64,000 nucleotides of DNA from Spirochaetaceae bacterium (GTDB lineage: Bacteria > Spirochaetota > Spirochaetia > Treponematales > Rectinemataceae). This document shows, one piece after another, positions 56,092 through 64,000 of this stretch. Numbering within the stretch: position 1 is the stretch's first letter; the number at the start of each line of letters is the position of its first letter. The notes beneath the pieces were generated by a model. It saw nothing but the letters and a program-made list of their open reading frames with translations. It had not been told where the DNA came from and did no database searches. The stretch covers positions 1 to 64,000 of the forward strand of contig JANYKC010000019.1 in assembly GCA_025358255.1 (NCBI GenBank), read 5' to 3'. The translations under genes were made by a program, and so were the position numbers.

Positions 56092-57060
56092 ATCCAGCCT
56101 CGGCGTCAGGGCCTCCCAGACGGCAGGATCTTCCTGCCCGATGCGCCAGAAGGCGATGTTGCTGACCTTTGAGGCCCGGTACATGTCCATTCGGGCCAGT
56201 ATGGAGATCCGGTCGTCGTAGTAGAGCTTGACTTTGACCGTCTCGGTGTATTCCACGAATGGAAGGCCGTCTTGCCTTTGGACCAGCGATATGCCCTTCT
56301 CGGCGAAAAGGCTCTCGATGCCCGAGTATCTGTAGGCGCGGGAGGGGTTCTTGTCCGCCCAGGCGCGGCCGTAGAAAGGGCTTCCCATGACCAGCCGCGA
56401 AGGCTCCACCTTGGAGAGCGCATAGGCCGCGGTCGCCCGGCACCATTCAATGGAGGCGACAGGACCAGGCAGGCCGGAGCTCCAGTGCTCGTCGTAGGCC
56501 ATGACGATGACGCGATCGGCCACCTTGGCCAGGCGGGCATACCCGAAACGGTCGCTGGCCTCGACCGAGCAGGCGGGAAGGGCCACGCTCAGGCGCTTCC
56601 CGCCCAGGCTTTTTGCCAGCAGTGAGATGAAATCATAATAGTTGTCTAGATCCTTGGTGGCGACCGCCTCGAAGTCCACCTGGACCCCGTCGTAGGCCTG
56701 GGCGGCGCTTGCGATGTCCGCGATCAGCTCTTTCCTTAAGGGGAAGTCAGGGGAGAGGCAAAAATGCGTAAGGGCGTAGTTGCCGCCTTCGGCCACGACG
56801 AGGTGGACGCGTCCCTTGAAATCCCTTATGGCTTCCCGTTTCGGGATCCCGACGAGCTTGCCCTGGGAATTCAATCCAGCGCCGAAATAGGCCAGGTCGG
56901 TGACGGGGAAGGACGCCGACATGAGCTTTTCCTCGCCGTCCATGAGGTAGGCCCAGACTTCCTGGAAGGCATAGCCCTCGCTGGCCCTGGCCTGGGCCAT
57001 GGGGAGACAGAGCACAAGGGCGGCCAGCATCAATGGCGAGTGTCTTCTTGATGGGGACAT
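56068..57060 (-). CDS. Secreted glycoside hydrolase family 18-like protein
   Basis: 330 residues from ATG 57060, with a signal peptide (LMLAALVLCLPMAQARA). The GH18 TIM-barrel active-site strand reads YDGVQVDFEAV, matching DGxxxDxE with the catalytic Glu. Further barrel elements are KRLSVALPACS, DRVIVMAYDEHW with the Tyr of the active site, MGSPFYGRAW and SNIAFWRIGQEDPAVW. The pattern resembles YaaH/SleL-like bacterial GH18 proteins that cut or bind N-acetylglucosamine polymers such as peptidoglycan, rather than secreted chitinases with binding modules. Located downstream of the peptide ABC operon but 398 nt away from it, so co-transcription is doubtful. The N-terminal extension to 57234 is discounted. 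Confidence 0.88.
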   Translation of the reverse strand: MSPSRRHSPLMLAALVLCLPMAQARASEGYAFQEVWAYLMDGEEKLMSASFPVTDLAYFGAGLNSQGKLVGIPKREAIRDFKGRVHLVVAEGGNYALTHFCLSPDFPLRKELIADIASAAQAYDGVQVDFEAVATKDLDNYYDFISLLAKSLGGKRLSVALPACSVEASDRFGYARLAKVADRVIVMAYDEHWSSGLPGPVASIEWCRATAAYALSKVEPSRLVMGSPFYGRAWADKNPSRAYRYSGIESLFAEKGISLVQRQDGLPFVEYTETVKVKLYYDDRISILARMDMYRASKVSNIAFWRIGQEDPAVWEALTPRLDSSQGESH

Positions 57061-57307
57061 CGTGAAGCATCGTAGCTTGACGGCCGCACCTGTCGCAAGG
57101 GCAGCGGCGCAAAAAAGGCGCAGGAATGCAGGAACTAACCCTGGGCAGGCAGCTGGTGCGCCGGCCTGGTTTTGGCAAGGAATCCATTCCCTTGCCGGGT
57201 CAGCCGCAGGTGCCCTGCGCCAAGCGCATCGCACGAAACGAAAACGGCGAAGCGCGGGTGCGCTTCACCGCCGGCGATGTCCACGCCTTCGAGAGGGCGT
57301 TCCCTTG

Positions 57308-57343
57308 GACTTCCTTATGGCGCCTGCACGCGTGCATGTGCCC
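57308..57343 (-). pseudogene. Remnant of a second DppF/OppF C-terminus
   Basis: Minus-strand codons read GHMHACRRHKEV, against [12 protein letters not shown] at the very end of the intact ATPase 150 nt upstream. Differences are mostly synonymous or conservative (H, A and R codons silent; L/M, Y/H, I/V), so both copies were once under protein selection. No other part of the gene remains. Confidence 0.5.
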
Positions 57344-57345
57344 TG

Positions 57346-57405
57346 CGCAACCTGCGCCGATGGCGCAGGTTGCGGAACGGAACCGGGCAGACCCGGTTCC
57401 GTTCC
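57346..57405. repeat. Two abutting perfect hairpins in the GH18-ATPase gap
   Basis: CGCAACCTGCGCC (57346-57358) pairs with its complement at 57362-57374 around 3 nt. GGAACGGAACCGGG (57374-57387) pairs with 57392-57405 around 4 nt. There is no T-run on either side. The gap 57061-57458 also has weaker hairpins at 57174-57196 and 57250-57267 and no gene I can support. Confidence 0.6.
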
Positions 57406-57427
57406 ATTCAATCAACGCGCTTCCGCG

Positions 57428-57504
57428 GGGCGGCGGGCACCTGTCGTGCGAAGTGCCACTAGATTTCCTTGTAGCGCCGGCATGCATGCAAGTGCCCGCC
57501 GCCC
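57428..57504. repeat. 13-bp inverted repeat straddling the ATPase stop codon
   Basis: GGGCGGCGGGCAC (57428-57440) is the exact reverse complement of GTGCCCGCCGCCC (57492-57504). The last codons and stop of the ATPase gene lie in the 51-nt loop. It could protect the 3' end of the mRNA. Confidence 0.5.
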
Positions 57505-58481
57505 ACGTCTTCCAGCTCCGGTTCGGGGAGGCTGGAGCATTCGGGTTTGGCATAGGGGCAGCGCGTGTGGAAGCGGCAGCCGACCGGGATGTTGGCGGGG
57601 CTCGGGATCTCTCCGGAGATCGGGAGCTCCTTCACGATGTCCACCTTGCCGGTCTGGGGTTCAGGAACCGCGTCGATGAGGGCGCGGGTATAGGGATGGA
57701 GGGGATTGTCGATGATGTCGTCGGCCTTGCCCATCTCCACGATGCGGCCCAGGTACATGACCGCGATGCGGTCCGTGAAGTAGCGGGCCGTGGAGAGGTC
57801 ATGGGTGATGTAGAGATAGGTAAGGTTCATGTCGCGCTGGACCTCCTTCATCATGTGGAGGATTTCCGCGCGGGTCGAGAGGTCGATCATCGACACCGGC
57901 TCGTCGGCGACAAGCATCTTGGGATTGAGGATGAGGGTACGTGCCGTCGCGACGCGCTGGCGCTGCCCGCCGGAGAGCATGTGCGGGTAGCGAGCCATGT
58001 ATTCCGCGGGAGGCGTCATCTTGACTTCTATCAGCGCCTTGGCGATCATCGCGTCCCGCTCGTCCCGCGAGCCCTTTATCTTGTGGATGATGAGGGGTTC
58101 GGTGAGGACGTCCCGGATCTTGAAGCGCGGGTTCATGGAGGCATAGGGATCCTGGAAGATCATCTGCACCTTCGTGCGATAGGTCTTCGAGGCCATTTTC
58201 TCGAGGAAGGTGACGTCTTCCCCTTCAAAGAACATCCGGCCCTCGGTTGGCGTTATGAGCTTCATGACGAGCTTGCCCATCGTGGTCTTGCCTGATCCCG
58301 ACTCTCCGATGAGGCCGAAAATCTCCCCACGCTTGATGTCGAAGGAGATGCCGTCCACGGCTTTCACGACCCGCTTCTTGCCGCCGGCCGCAAGGGACTG
58401 GGCAAGGGTAAGGTGGGGCATGAAATGCTTCTTGATTTTTTCCACACGCAGGAGGATTTCGTCCCCTTTGATCTCGCTCAT
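57459..58481 (-). CDS. Opp/Dpp-type ABC transporter ATP-binding protein (F subunit)
   Basis: 340 residues from ATG 58481, which overlaps the D subunit stop as ATGA. Walker A is [13 protein letters not shown], the signature [13 protein letters not shown] and Walker [13 protein letters not shown]. The oligopeptide/dipeptide C-terminal extension carries Cys residues ([15 protein letters not shown] and HACRR) arranged as in members reported to hold an Fe-S cluster. An insert [20 protein letters not shown] between the first strand and the Walker region is longer than usual. It powers the importer with its D-subunit partner. The 98-residue in-frame extension to 58775 lies in the upstream gene and is not real. 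Confidence 0.94.
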   Translation of the reverse strand: MSEIKGDEILLRVEKIKKHFMPHLTLAQSLAAGGKKRVVKAVDGISFDIKRGEIFGLIGESGSGKTTMGKLVMKLITPTEGRMFFEGEDVTFLEKMASKTYRTKVQMIFQDPYASMNPRFKIRDVLTEPLIIHKIKGSRDERDAMIAKALIEVKMTPPAEYMARYPHMLSGGQRQRVATARTLILNPKMLVADEPVSMIDLSTRAEILHMMKEVQRDMNLTYLYITHDLSTARYFTDRIAVMYLGRIVEMGKADDIIDNPLHPYTRALIDAVPEPQTGKVDIVKELPISGEIPSPANIPVGCRFHTRCPYAKPECSSLPEPELEDVGGGHLHACRRYKEI

Positions 58482-59446
58482 TTTGTGCACCTCCAGCAAG
58501 CGACCTGGTGACCGGCCTCTATCTCGATGAGGGGAGGCTCGTCCGTGCGGCACTTGTCCATGACCTTGTGGCAGCGCGGATTGAAGCGGCAGCCCTTGGG
58601 CGGGTCGATGAGATCCGGGGGAGTGCCCGGGATGAATGAGAGGTTGTCCACCTTCTTGTGCAGGAGGGGCGTTGCCTGGAGGAGCTTTTCCGTGTAGGGG
58701 TGGAGGGCGCCCCTGGCGCCGTAGATCGAGGAGTTGGGCCCGATCTCCGCGATCTTTCCCGCGTACATGACGCAAAGGCGGTCCGCGACTTCGGCTTCCA
58801 GCGCGAGGTCATGGGTGATGAAGATGAAGGACAGGTCGAATGTCGATTTCAGCTTCTTGAGGAGGTTGATGATCTGGGCCTGGACAATGACGTCCAGGGC
58901 GGTGGTGGGCTCGTCGAGGATGACGATCTTGGGCTTGAGGAAGAGGGCCGTCGCGATGACGACACGCTGCTTCATGCCGCCCGAGAGTTCGTGGGGATAT
59001 CGCCCCATGACCTCCGAGGGAAGGCCCACGAGCTGGAGGTATTCGGAGATGAGCTCCACCGCCTGCTTGTCGTCCATCTCGCGATGCTCGTGCAGGGTCT
59101 CGAGCATCTGCCTCCCGATCGTATAGACCGGGGTGAGGCAGTTCATCGCTCCCTGGAAGACCATGGCGATCTTCTCCCACCTGATGCTCTTGCGGACATC
59201 CTTTTCGGGCATGGGGATGACGTCCTGGCCGTCGATGTAGATGCGGCCGCTTTCATAGCGCCCGGGAGCCGTGGGCATGCGGAGTATGGAGGTGCCCATG
59301 CTCGTCTTGCCGCATCCCGATTCGCCCACGAGACCGAGGGTTTCGCCGGCCTTGAGCTCGAAGCTGATATCGTCGATGGCGCGGACCGCGCCCTTCGACG
59401 TGTGATAGAACATCTTGAGGTTTTCGACCTTGAGTATGCTGTCCAT
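58478..59446 (-). CDS. Opp/Dpp-type ABC transporter ATP-binding protein (D subunit)
   Basis: 322 residues. Walker A is [14 protein letters not shown]-loop [17 protein letters not shown], signature [15 protein letters not shown], Walker [14 protein letters not shown] and H-loop [10 protein letters not shown]. The C-terminal oligopeptide domain ([29 protein letters not shown]) is complete. It forms the ATPase heterodimer with the downstream F subunit. ATG 59446 follows the permease stop by 4 nt, with GAGGTAAG as SD. The gene order permease B-permease C-ATPase D-ATPase F is the standard one. Confidence 0.95.
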   Translation of the reverse strand: MDSILKVENLKMFYHTSKGAVRAIDDISFELKAGETLGLVGESGCGKTSMGTSILRMPTAPGRYESGRIYIDGQDVIPMPEKDVRKSIRWEKIAMVFQGAMNCLTPVYTIGRQMLETLHEHREMDDKQAVELISEYLQLVGLPSEVMGRYPHELSGGMKQRVVIATALFLKPKIVILDEPTTALDVIVQAQIINLLKKLKSTFDLSFIFITHDLALEAEVADRLCVMYAGKIAEIGPNSSIYGARGALHPYTEKLLQATPLLHKKVDNLSFIPGTPPDLIDPPKGCRFNPRCHKVMDKCRTDEPPLIEIEAGHQVACWRCTK

Positions 59447-59450
59447 GCGC

Positions 59451-60860
59451 TTACCTCGTCTGGAGCTTCGGGTGCAGGATCTTGTCCATGGCGAACCCGA
59501 GGAATGCGAACGTCATGCCCATAACCGCGATGAGGAGTCCCGGTGGGATGATCCACCACCAGACGCCATTGAGCACGGCGCCGCCGGCCATCGCGTCATG
59601 GAGTATCTGGCCCCAGGTGACGATCGTCGCGTCGCCCAGGCCCAAGAGGCTCACGGTCGACTCGTAGACGATCGCGCTCGGGACGGAAAGCGCCATGGAT
59701 GCGAAGGAATACGGGATGAGGATGGGAAGCATGTGCCGGAAGATGATGCGACGGTTGTTGGAGCCGAGGGCCTTGGCCGCCTCGATGTAGGTCTCCTCCT
59801 TGAGCTGGAGGGCCATCGAGCGGACCGTCATGACGGAGCCCGTCCAGAAGAAGAGGACCATGACCATCACGATGAACCAGATGCTCGGCTTGAAGATGGC
59901 GGAGACGACGATCAGAACCGGAAGGAGGGGCATGCTGCTTACCACCTGGTAGATGAACTGCATGACGCTGTCCACCACGCCGCCGAAGTAGGCTGAGGTG
60001 ATGCCGTAGAGGACCCCTACGATGACCGATATCGCCGAGGTCATGATGCCGATGAGGAGGGCCCATTTGAGCCCCGCCAAGAGGCCCGAGAAGACGTCGC
60101 GCTTCATGTCGTCGGTGCCGAGGATGCCCGATGCCGAGCCGGAGACGACGAAGAAGGGATCGGCGATGCTCGAGTTCGCGGTGTCGAAGACCATGGCCTT
60201 GACCACGAGCTTGTAGTCGCCCTTGAGGGCCGCGAATTTCCCTGCCATCGCGGCGTCAGCCCTTGAGAAGACGATGTTAGCCGGCTCGAGGGTGCCAGAG
60301 CTCATGGAGGACAGCGTCTCGTCGGAGAGGAATTGCTTGACGAAGGCGAAGGTGGAATCCTTGGCCTCGTTGTTGACCGTGACGCGGATCCCCTGGTTCG
60401 AGAGCCCCTGCTCGAAATGCGATGCCAACTCGATGCTGGTGCCATCCGGGCGATCCACATTGACCGTCACGGGCACATCACCGTTGATGGTGGCGCGGAA
60501 GATGAGGTCGAGCGGAGCGCGGTCCGCCGTGAAGCTATAGGGGAAGGTGAGCGTCACGAGCTTGCCACCGCCTTCCATGTCGCTCTCCACGCGGCCAGGC
60601 GACTCGAGGCGCGTCGTGACGGCTTTCTTCTCCTTCGCGAAGAGGTTGGTCCACGCGGGAGGGGCGCCGGCGGAGTTGTCGATCCAGTAATCGATGTTGC
60701 GCCATTTCGTGTTCGCGTCCCTCCAGGGAAGGATTATGGGTTCGAAAATGACGACGAGGAGCGAGACGACGAGTATGCCGAGGCCGATGAGGCCCGATGC
60801 GGACTTGCGGAACTCCGTCCAGAATTCCGCGAGCGCGCGGCTAAAGTCCTTGATTTTCAT
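59451..60860 (-). CDS. Opp/Dpp-type ABC permease (C subunit) with large extracytoplasmic insert
   Basis: 469 residues against ~280-300 for the usual C subunit. After the first span (GLIGLGILVVSLLVVIFEPI, ~23-42) comes an insert of about 190 residues (~48-240) that looks beta-rich and extracytoplasmic: PYSFTADRAPLDLIFRATIN, GDVPVTVNVDRPDGTSIELA and GDYKLVVKAMVFDTANSS. The normal permease resumes at ILGTDDMKRDVFSGLLAG. The EAA loop is ETYIEAAKALGSNNRRIIFR. It overlaps the B-subunit stop by 4 nt (ATGA). The insert could contact the binding protein, which itself carries an extra C-terminal domain; this is inference. Confidence 0.92.
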   Translation of the reverse strand: MKIKDFSRALAEFWTEFRKSASGLIGLGILVVSLLVVIFEPIILPWRDANTKWRNIDYWIDNSAGAPPAWTNLFAKEKKAVTTRLESPGRVESDMEGGGKLVTLTFPYSFTADRAPLDLIFRATINGDVPVTVNVDRPDGTSIELASHFEQGLSNQGIRVTVNNEAKDSTFAFVKQFLSDETLSSMSSGTLEPANIVFSRADAAMAGKFAALKGDYKLVVKAMVFDTANSSIADPFFVVSGSASGILGTDDMKRDVFSGLLAGLKWALLIGIMTSAISVIVGVLYGITSAYFGGVVDSVMQFIYQVVSSMPLLPVLIVVSAIFKPSIWFIVMVMVLFFWTGSVMTVRSMALQLKEETYIEAAKALGSNNRRIIFRHMLPILIPYSFASMALSVPSAIVYESTVSLLGLGDATIVTWGQILHDAMAGGAVLNGVWWWIIPPGLLIAVMGMTFAFLGFAMDKILHPKLQTR

Positions 60861-61897
60861 GCCTTGCCTCCAACCTTGATGCGCGGGTCCAGGAAGCCAT
60901 AGATGAGGTCAAGCAGGATCAGTCCCATTTGGTAGAGGCCCACTGTTATGGCGAGATCGGCGAGGAGGACGGGCACGTCGTTCTGCTGGACGGCGATCCA
61001 GTAGAGGTTGCCGAGGCCTGGCCAGCTGAATATGCCTTCGAACACTATGGCGCCACCGATTGAGCCGAGGAGGCCCAGGATGGCCATCGTCATGAGGGGT
61101 GGGGCGGCGGTGCGCATCGTGTGGCCGAAGAGGACCTTGTTTTCGGGGATGCCGCGCGCGCGGGCCGCCATGATGTAGTCCTCCTGGAGGATTCCAAGGA
61201 CGATGTTGCGCGTCACGTAGGAGGTGCCCCAGAAGCCGAGGACGATGAGGGTGAACAAGGGGAGGATGATGTGCCAGACCATGTCGAGGAAGTACATGAT
61301 GCCCGTCGGGGTCGGTACGGAATGGATGCCGCCCGAGGGGAAGAGCTTCAGGGTATAGACGAAGAACATGATGATGATCATGGCGAGCCACCAGACGGGC
61401 ATGCCGTATACGATCATCGTGACGAGGCTCGTGGTGCGATCGAGCTTGCCGCCCGGTCTCTGGGCTTGCTTGAGGCCAAGGAAGATTCCGAGAGCTATGT
61501 TGATAGCGGCGGCCACCGAGAAGAGGATCAGCGATCTCGGGATTGTCTCGCCGACTATGCTTGCGACATCGCGTTCCCCTTTCGAGGACTTGATGTTCAT
61601 GGATTTTCCGAAATTCAGGGTGAGGATGTCTATCGTGCGGAATACGATGCGCTCGATGAAAGGGCGGTCGAGCTTGTACTGCTTGATCAGGCTCGCCCTG
61701 CGCTCGGCCTGGAAAGCCATGAGCTGGGCGGGAAGGAGATTCTTGAGCTTGGTCTGCTCAAGGCGTATCTGTTCCTCTATCTGGCTTCTCTGCGTCGTCT
61801 CACTGACGGTGTTGAAGAGGGCCGACAGAAGGAAAATGATGATCGCGTATATTGCGACGCCTTTCAATATACGCTTGGCTGCGAACCACTTGTACAT
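60857..61897 (-). CDS. Opp/Dpp-type ABC permease (B subunit)
   Basis: 346 residues with six spans. The first span (GVAIYAIIIFLLSALFNTVS) is followed by a charged helical stretch (~30-70: QIEEQIRLEQTKLKNLLPAQ, FQAERRASLIKQYKLDRPF), longer than in E. coli DppB. ETIPRSLILFSVAAAINIAL begins the permease domain and the EAA loop is DYIMAARARGIPENKVLFGH. The last motif, FLDPRIKVGGKA, is the family C-terminus. ATG 61897 follows CAGGTGGC. It comes 132 nt after the binding-protein stop, with a GC-rich hairpin in the gap that may lower expression relative to the binding protein. Confidence 0.94.
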   Translation of the reverse strand: MYKWFAAKRILKGVAIYAIIIFLLSALFNTVSETTQRSQIEEQIRLEQTKLKNLLPAQLMAFQAERRASLIKQYKLDRPFIERIVFRTIDILTLNFGKSMNIKSSKGERDVASIVGETIPRSLILFSVAAAINIALGIFLGLKQAQRPGGKLDRTTSLVTMIVYGMPVWWLAMIIIMFFVYTLKLFPSGGIHSVPTPTGIMYFLDMVWHIILPLFTLIVLGFWGTSYVTRNIVLGILQEDYIMAARARGIPENKVLFGHTMRTAAPPLMTMAILGLLGSIGGAIVFEGIFSWPGLGNLYWIAVQQNDVPVLLADLAITVGLYQMGLILLDLIYGFLDPRIKVGGKA

Positions 61898-61987
61898 AAA
61901 GCCACCTGTTTGGGTTCCGCGCCGCCTGTTTCCGCAATGCGAATCGCGGCGTCGACGCTGTGCATGTCGAACAGCGGGGAATGAAGT

Positions 61988-62015
61988 GCGGCGCCGCCCT
62001 GGTGGGCGGCGCCGC
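61988..62015 (-). terminator. GC-rich hairpin between binding-protein and permease genes
   Basis: GCGGCGCCGCC (61988-61998) and GGCGGCGCCGC (62005-62015) form an 11-bp stem with a 6-nt loop, just after the binding-protein stop. No T-run follows on the minus strand, so it is more likely a partial terminator or an mRNA 3'-end stabiliser within the operon. Confidence 0.55.
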
Positions 62016-62029
62016 TGGTTACCTTCGGA

Positions 62030-64000
62030 TCAGAAGAGGACGAGCGTTGAGGGAGAGACCGCGGGCGCCTCGTTGCCGATGAAGGACTGCACCACGAGGG
62101 TGTAGGCACCGGGCTTGAGGGCCGCGAGGTCCTTCGCGGGGAGAACGACCGTGAAGGCGCCGGTGGAGACGAACTTGCCGGTATAAAGGGCTTCGCTGCC
62201 ATCAGGCTTGACCACCGTGACGGTGACCTTGACCTTTTTGTCGGCGGCCGTGGCCGCGTCGTTCGGGAATACCTGCGTGGAGACTGCCACGTTGATCGGG
62301 ACATCCTTGGTGCGCTGGGCGGTAGCGGGGACCTTCACGCCGTCGATGCGCGTGATTGTGGCCGCGAGGGCCTTGACGAGCCAGTCGGACTTGTAGGGAT
62401 AGTTGCGGTTGGCGGTGAGCTCCACCGAGTTGCTCGTGGTGTCGATCTTGGTGACGACGAAGGGACCGTTGGAGATGTAGGCATGGCCGTACTTCTCGAT
62501 GAAGGCGACCGCGTTCTTGTAGCGGGCGACGGCCTGGTCGGCGGTGACCCACTGCTTGACGGATACGGGCACGTACTTGGCGGCGATCATGTCCTGGAGC
62601 TTGGCCTTGATGTCGGTCACGCACTTCGGGACGGAGATGTCGACTTCGGTCGCGGCGCCGTCGGAGGAGAAGCTGTAGACCTCTCCGGACTTGGAGCCTT
62701 CCGTGACCATCTTCACGAGGGCTTCGATGACTGGCCATTCGACGACCGTCTGGCGGCCGGGGTTGGCGGACTTCACGTCGACATAGCCGGCGCCGGTGGC
62801 GGCGACATAGGCCATGTCCATCGGGAAGTTGTAGTCGAAGTAGGTGGTGAAAGTCCCGTCCTTGTTGAGGACGACGCCCTTGAGGACGGGGAGGCTCGAA
62901 CCCCACTGGGAGGCGAGGGACTCGTCATAGAGCTTGTCGTCCGCCCCGTCCTTGTTCGTCCACTCATACCCGAAGGCGATGGCGTACATGGTGTCGGAGA
63001 CATCGAGCTTGTTGCCGTCCTGCCAGGTGTAGGGGATTAGGCCGATGTTGGACATCTGGGAATAGGAGACCATGGCGGGCTTGGCGGTGTAGGCGAACTT
63101 GCCGTCGGCGTTCGAGTACTCGACGCCGGCGACCCAGGCTTTCTTGCCGGAGTCATAGATCATGGCCGTCTTGTCCACGGGGATGAGGCCGAGGGGCTTG
63201 TCGTTCGGGACAGCCTGCACCTTGGTGACGGCGTTCTTCACGTCGTACTTGGCCATGATGGCGATCGGCTTGGCCGAGCTGGAGGAATAGAGCACGACCT
63301 GGTCGGTCGCGTTGTTGAAGATCATGTTCTCGTAGGTGCCGTTGAAGCCGTCGACGCCGACGGGGTCAAGCGCGCTCATGAAGAGGGCGCCACGGGCGGA
63401 GAACTGGGTCGCGCGGAGGACCTTGAGGCCCTTGTTCACGCCGTCCGCCTCGGGCTTCACGTCCGCGGTGCGGATGGAATAGGTGTCGAGGCCGATGCCA
63501 AGGCCATAGGCCATGCGGGTCGTGAAGCGGGCCTTGTTGGAGACCTGTGAGGTCTTCGCCGAGGCGACGAACACGCGGACGGAATCCTTGAGCGCGAGTT
63601 CGACGGCTTTCAGGTTGCCCTTCCAGTACTCGTCGGCGGTGAGGAACCAGCCGTTGGAGTTCTTCTGGGAGATGTCGTCGAGTTCCTTGTTCTCATAGGC
63701 CCAGAAACCTTCGGTGCCCCAGCCGGGCATGTTGGTGTAATAGGGCGCGTACATCTGGGCGATGTTGGTGTCCCAGTACTCGCGCATTCCGCCGCCACCC
63801 CAGCCGCCGGTGTAGATGTTCCACAGGTATTCGGCAGGGTCGGTGGATGTCTGGGTGTTGATGCACTTGGAGCGGTCCCATTCGAGGCGCTCGACCTTGA
63901 TGCCGGCTTTCTCGATCTGGTCCGCGACGTAGCGGCCCTCGAGGAGGCGGCCGGAGGCGTCGTCGACGCGCATCATGAACTTGATGGAGACGGGCTCCCC
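62030..64000 (-). CDS. Opp/Dpp-type substrate-binding protein (family 5), C-terminal part (5' end outside window)
   Basis: The frame is open to the right edge (GEPVSIKFMMRVDD...), so the N-terminal part is missing; the Met codons at 63976 are internal. About 656 residues remain. The family 5 pattern shows in VADQIEKAGIKVERLEWDRS, YLWNIYTGGWGGGGMREYWD, NIAQMYAPYY and ELDDISQ. Further on, KYGHAYISNGPFVVTKIDTT marks the usual end of the domain. The last ~100 residues (VPINVAVSTQVFPND ... SPSTLVLF) form an additional Ig-like beta domain not found in typical binding proteins. It supplies peptides or oligosaccharides to the importer encoded downstream; which one is not decidable from sequence. Confidence 0.92.
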   Translation of the reverse strand, partial: GEPVSIKFMMRVDDASGRLLEGRYVADQIEKAGIKVERLEWDRSKCINTQTSTDPAEYLWNIYTGGWGGGGMREYWDTNIAQMYAPYYTNMPGWGTEGFWAYENKELDDISQKNSNGWFLTADEYWKGNLKAVELALKDSVRVFVASAKTSQVSNKARFTTRMAYGLGIGLDTYSIRTADVKPEADGVNKGLKVLRATQFSARGALFMSALDPVGVDGFNGTYENMIFNNATDQVVLYSSSSAKPIAIMAKYDVKNAVTKVQAVPNDKPLGLIPVDKTAMIYDSGKKAWVAGVEYSNADGKFAYTAKPAMVSYSQMSNIGLIPYTWQDGNKLDVSDTMYAIAFGYEWTNKDGADDKLYDESLASQWGSSLPVLKGVVLNKDGTFTTYFDYNFPMDMAYVAATGAGYVDVKSANPGRQTVVEWPVIEALVKMVTEGSKSGEVYSFSSDGAATEVDISVPKCVTDIKAKLQDMIAAKYVPVSVKQWVTADQAVARYKNAVAFIEKYGHAYISNGPFVVTKIDTTSNSVELTANRNYPYKSDWLVKALAATITRIDGVKVPATAQRTKDVPINVAVSTQVFPNDAATAADKKVKVTVTVVKPDGSEALYTGKFVSTGAFTVVLPAKDLAALKPGAYTLVVQSFIGNEAPAVSPSTLVLF

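Noticed and set aside
57190-57225. Third copy of the DppF C-terminal remnant
   Set aside because: Only GGGCACCTGC matches; the similarity stops after three codons.

Overview
The window reads as one continuous, GC-rich bacterial chromosome segment with dense coding and little intergenic space. It carries 41 convincing protein genes, two of them cut by the window edges. I see no tRNA or rRNA gene, transposase, phage gene or CRISPR array. The gene set best fits a member of the Spirochaetota, probably a free-living or gut Spirochaetales/Treponema relative: a long pyrophosphate-dependent phosphofructokinase, a LolA-RodZ-RimO-UvrD run, a threonyl-tRNA synthetase without a TGS domain, an sCache chemoreceptor, LysM/M23 and HD-GYP proteins, and sugar and peptide ABC importers. 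That placement is inferred from recalled gene content and was not computed.

Layout. 1-9353 (+) is the end of a giant secreted beta-repeat protein closed by a FlgD-type Ig domain. 9469-14801 holds a DUF362 ferredoxin-like protein (-), glycogen synthase, an unknown membrane protein and a DMT exporter (+). 14863-21312 (-) is a lolA-rodZ-rimO-uvrD operon ending in an aminotransferase-like protein of unknown role. 21416-27287 (-) holds a large TPR protein, PPi-phosphofructokinase and an HD-GYP protein. 27390-30386 (+) has a membrane protein, a LysM/M23-like protein and an RpoS/RpoD-like sigma factor. 30673-33606 (-) is an ankyrin lipoprotein, and 33730-34710 (+) a 2-hydroxyacid dehydrogenase.

34720-41059 (-) is a single run clpS-clpA-PAP2-aat-radical SAM. 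It gathers the tagging enzyme (Aat), the adaptor (ClpS) and the unfoldase (ClpA) of the bacterial N-degron pathway with two proteins not known to belong to it. 41228-42816 (+) is a chemoreceptor gene with a 1-nt frameshift. Next comes a T-box riboswitch (specifier ACC, T-box UGGU) in front of thrS, with a DUF1361 membrane protein gene directly behind thrS.

45862-56091 is carbohydrate metabolism. A histidine kinase is followed by a sugar ABC importer (two permeases and a binding protein, no ATPase) on the minus strand. Divergent from it are an RpiR regulator, 6-phosphogluconate dehydrogenase, a PfkB sugar kinase, a zinc alcohol dehydrogenase and a Gfo/Idh oxidoreductase. The divergent control region shows two good promoters and a perfect 10-bp inverted repeat placed over both -35 boxes. 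56068-64000 (-) is a GH18-like protein and a five-gene Opp/Dpp-type importer whose permease and binding protein carry extra extracytoplasmic domains. Between them lies a hairpin-rich region with a remnant of a second DppF-like C-terminus.

The observations I would follow first are the thrS T-box, the clpSA-aat operon, the RpiR operator, the chemoreceptor frameshift and the repeat architecture of the giant protein.
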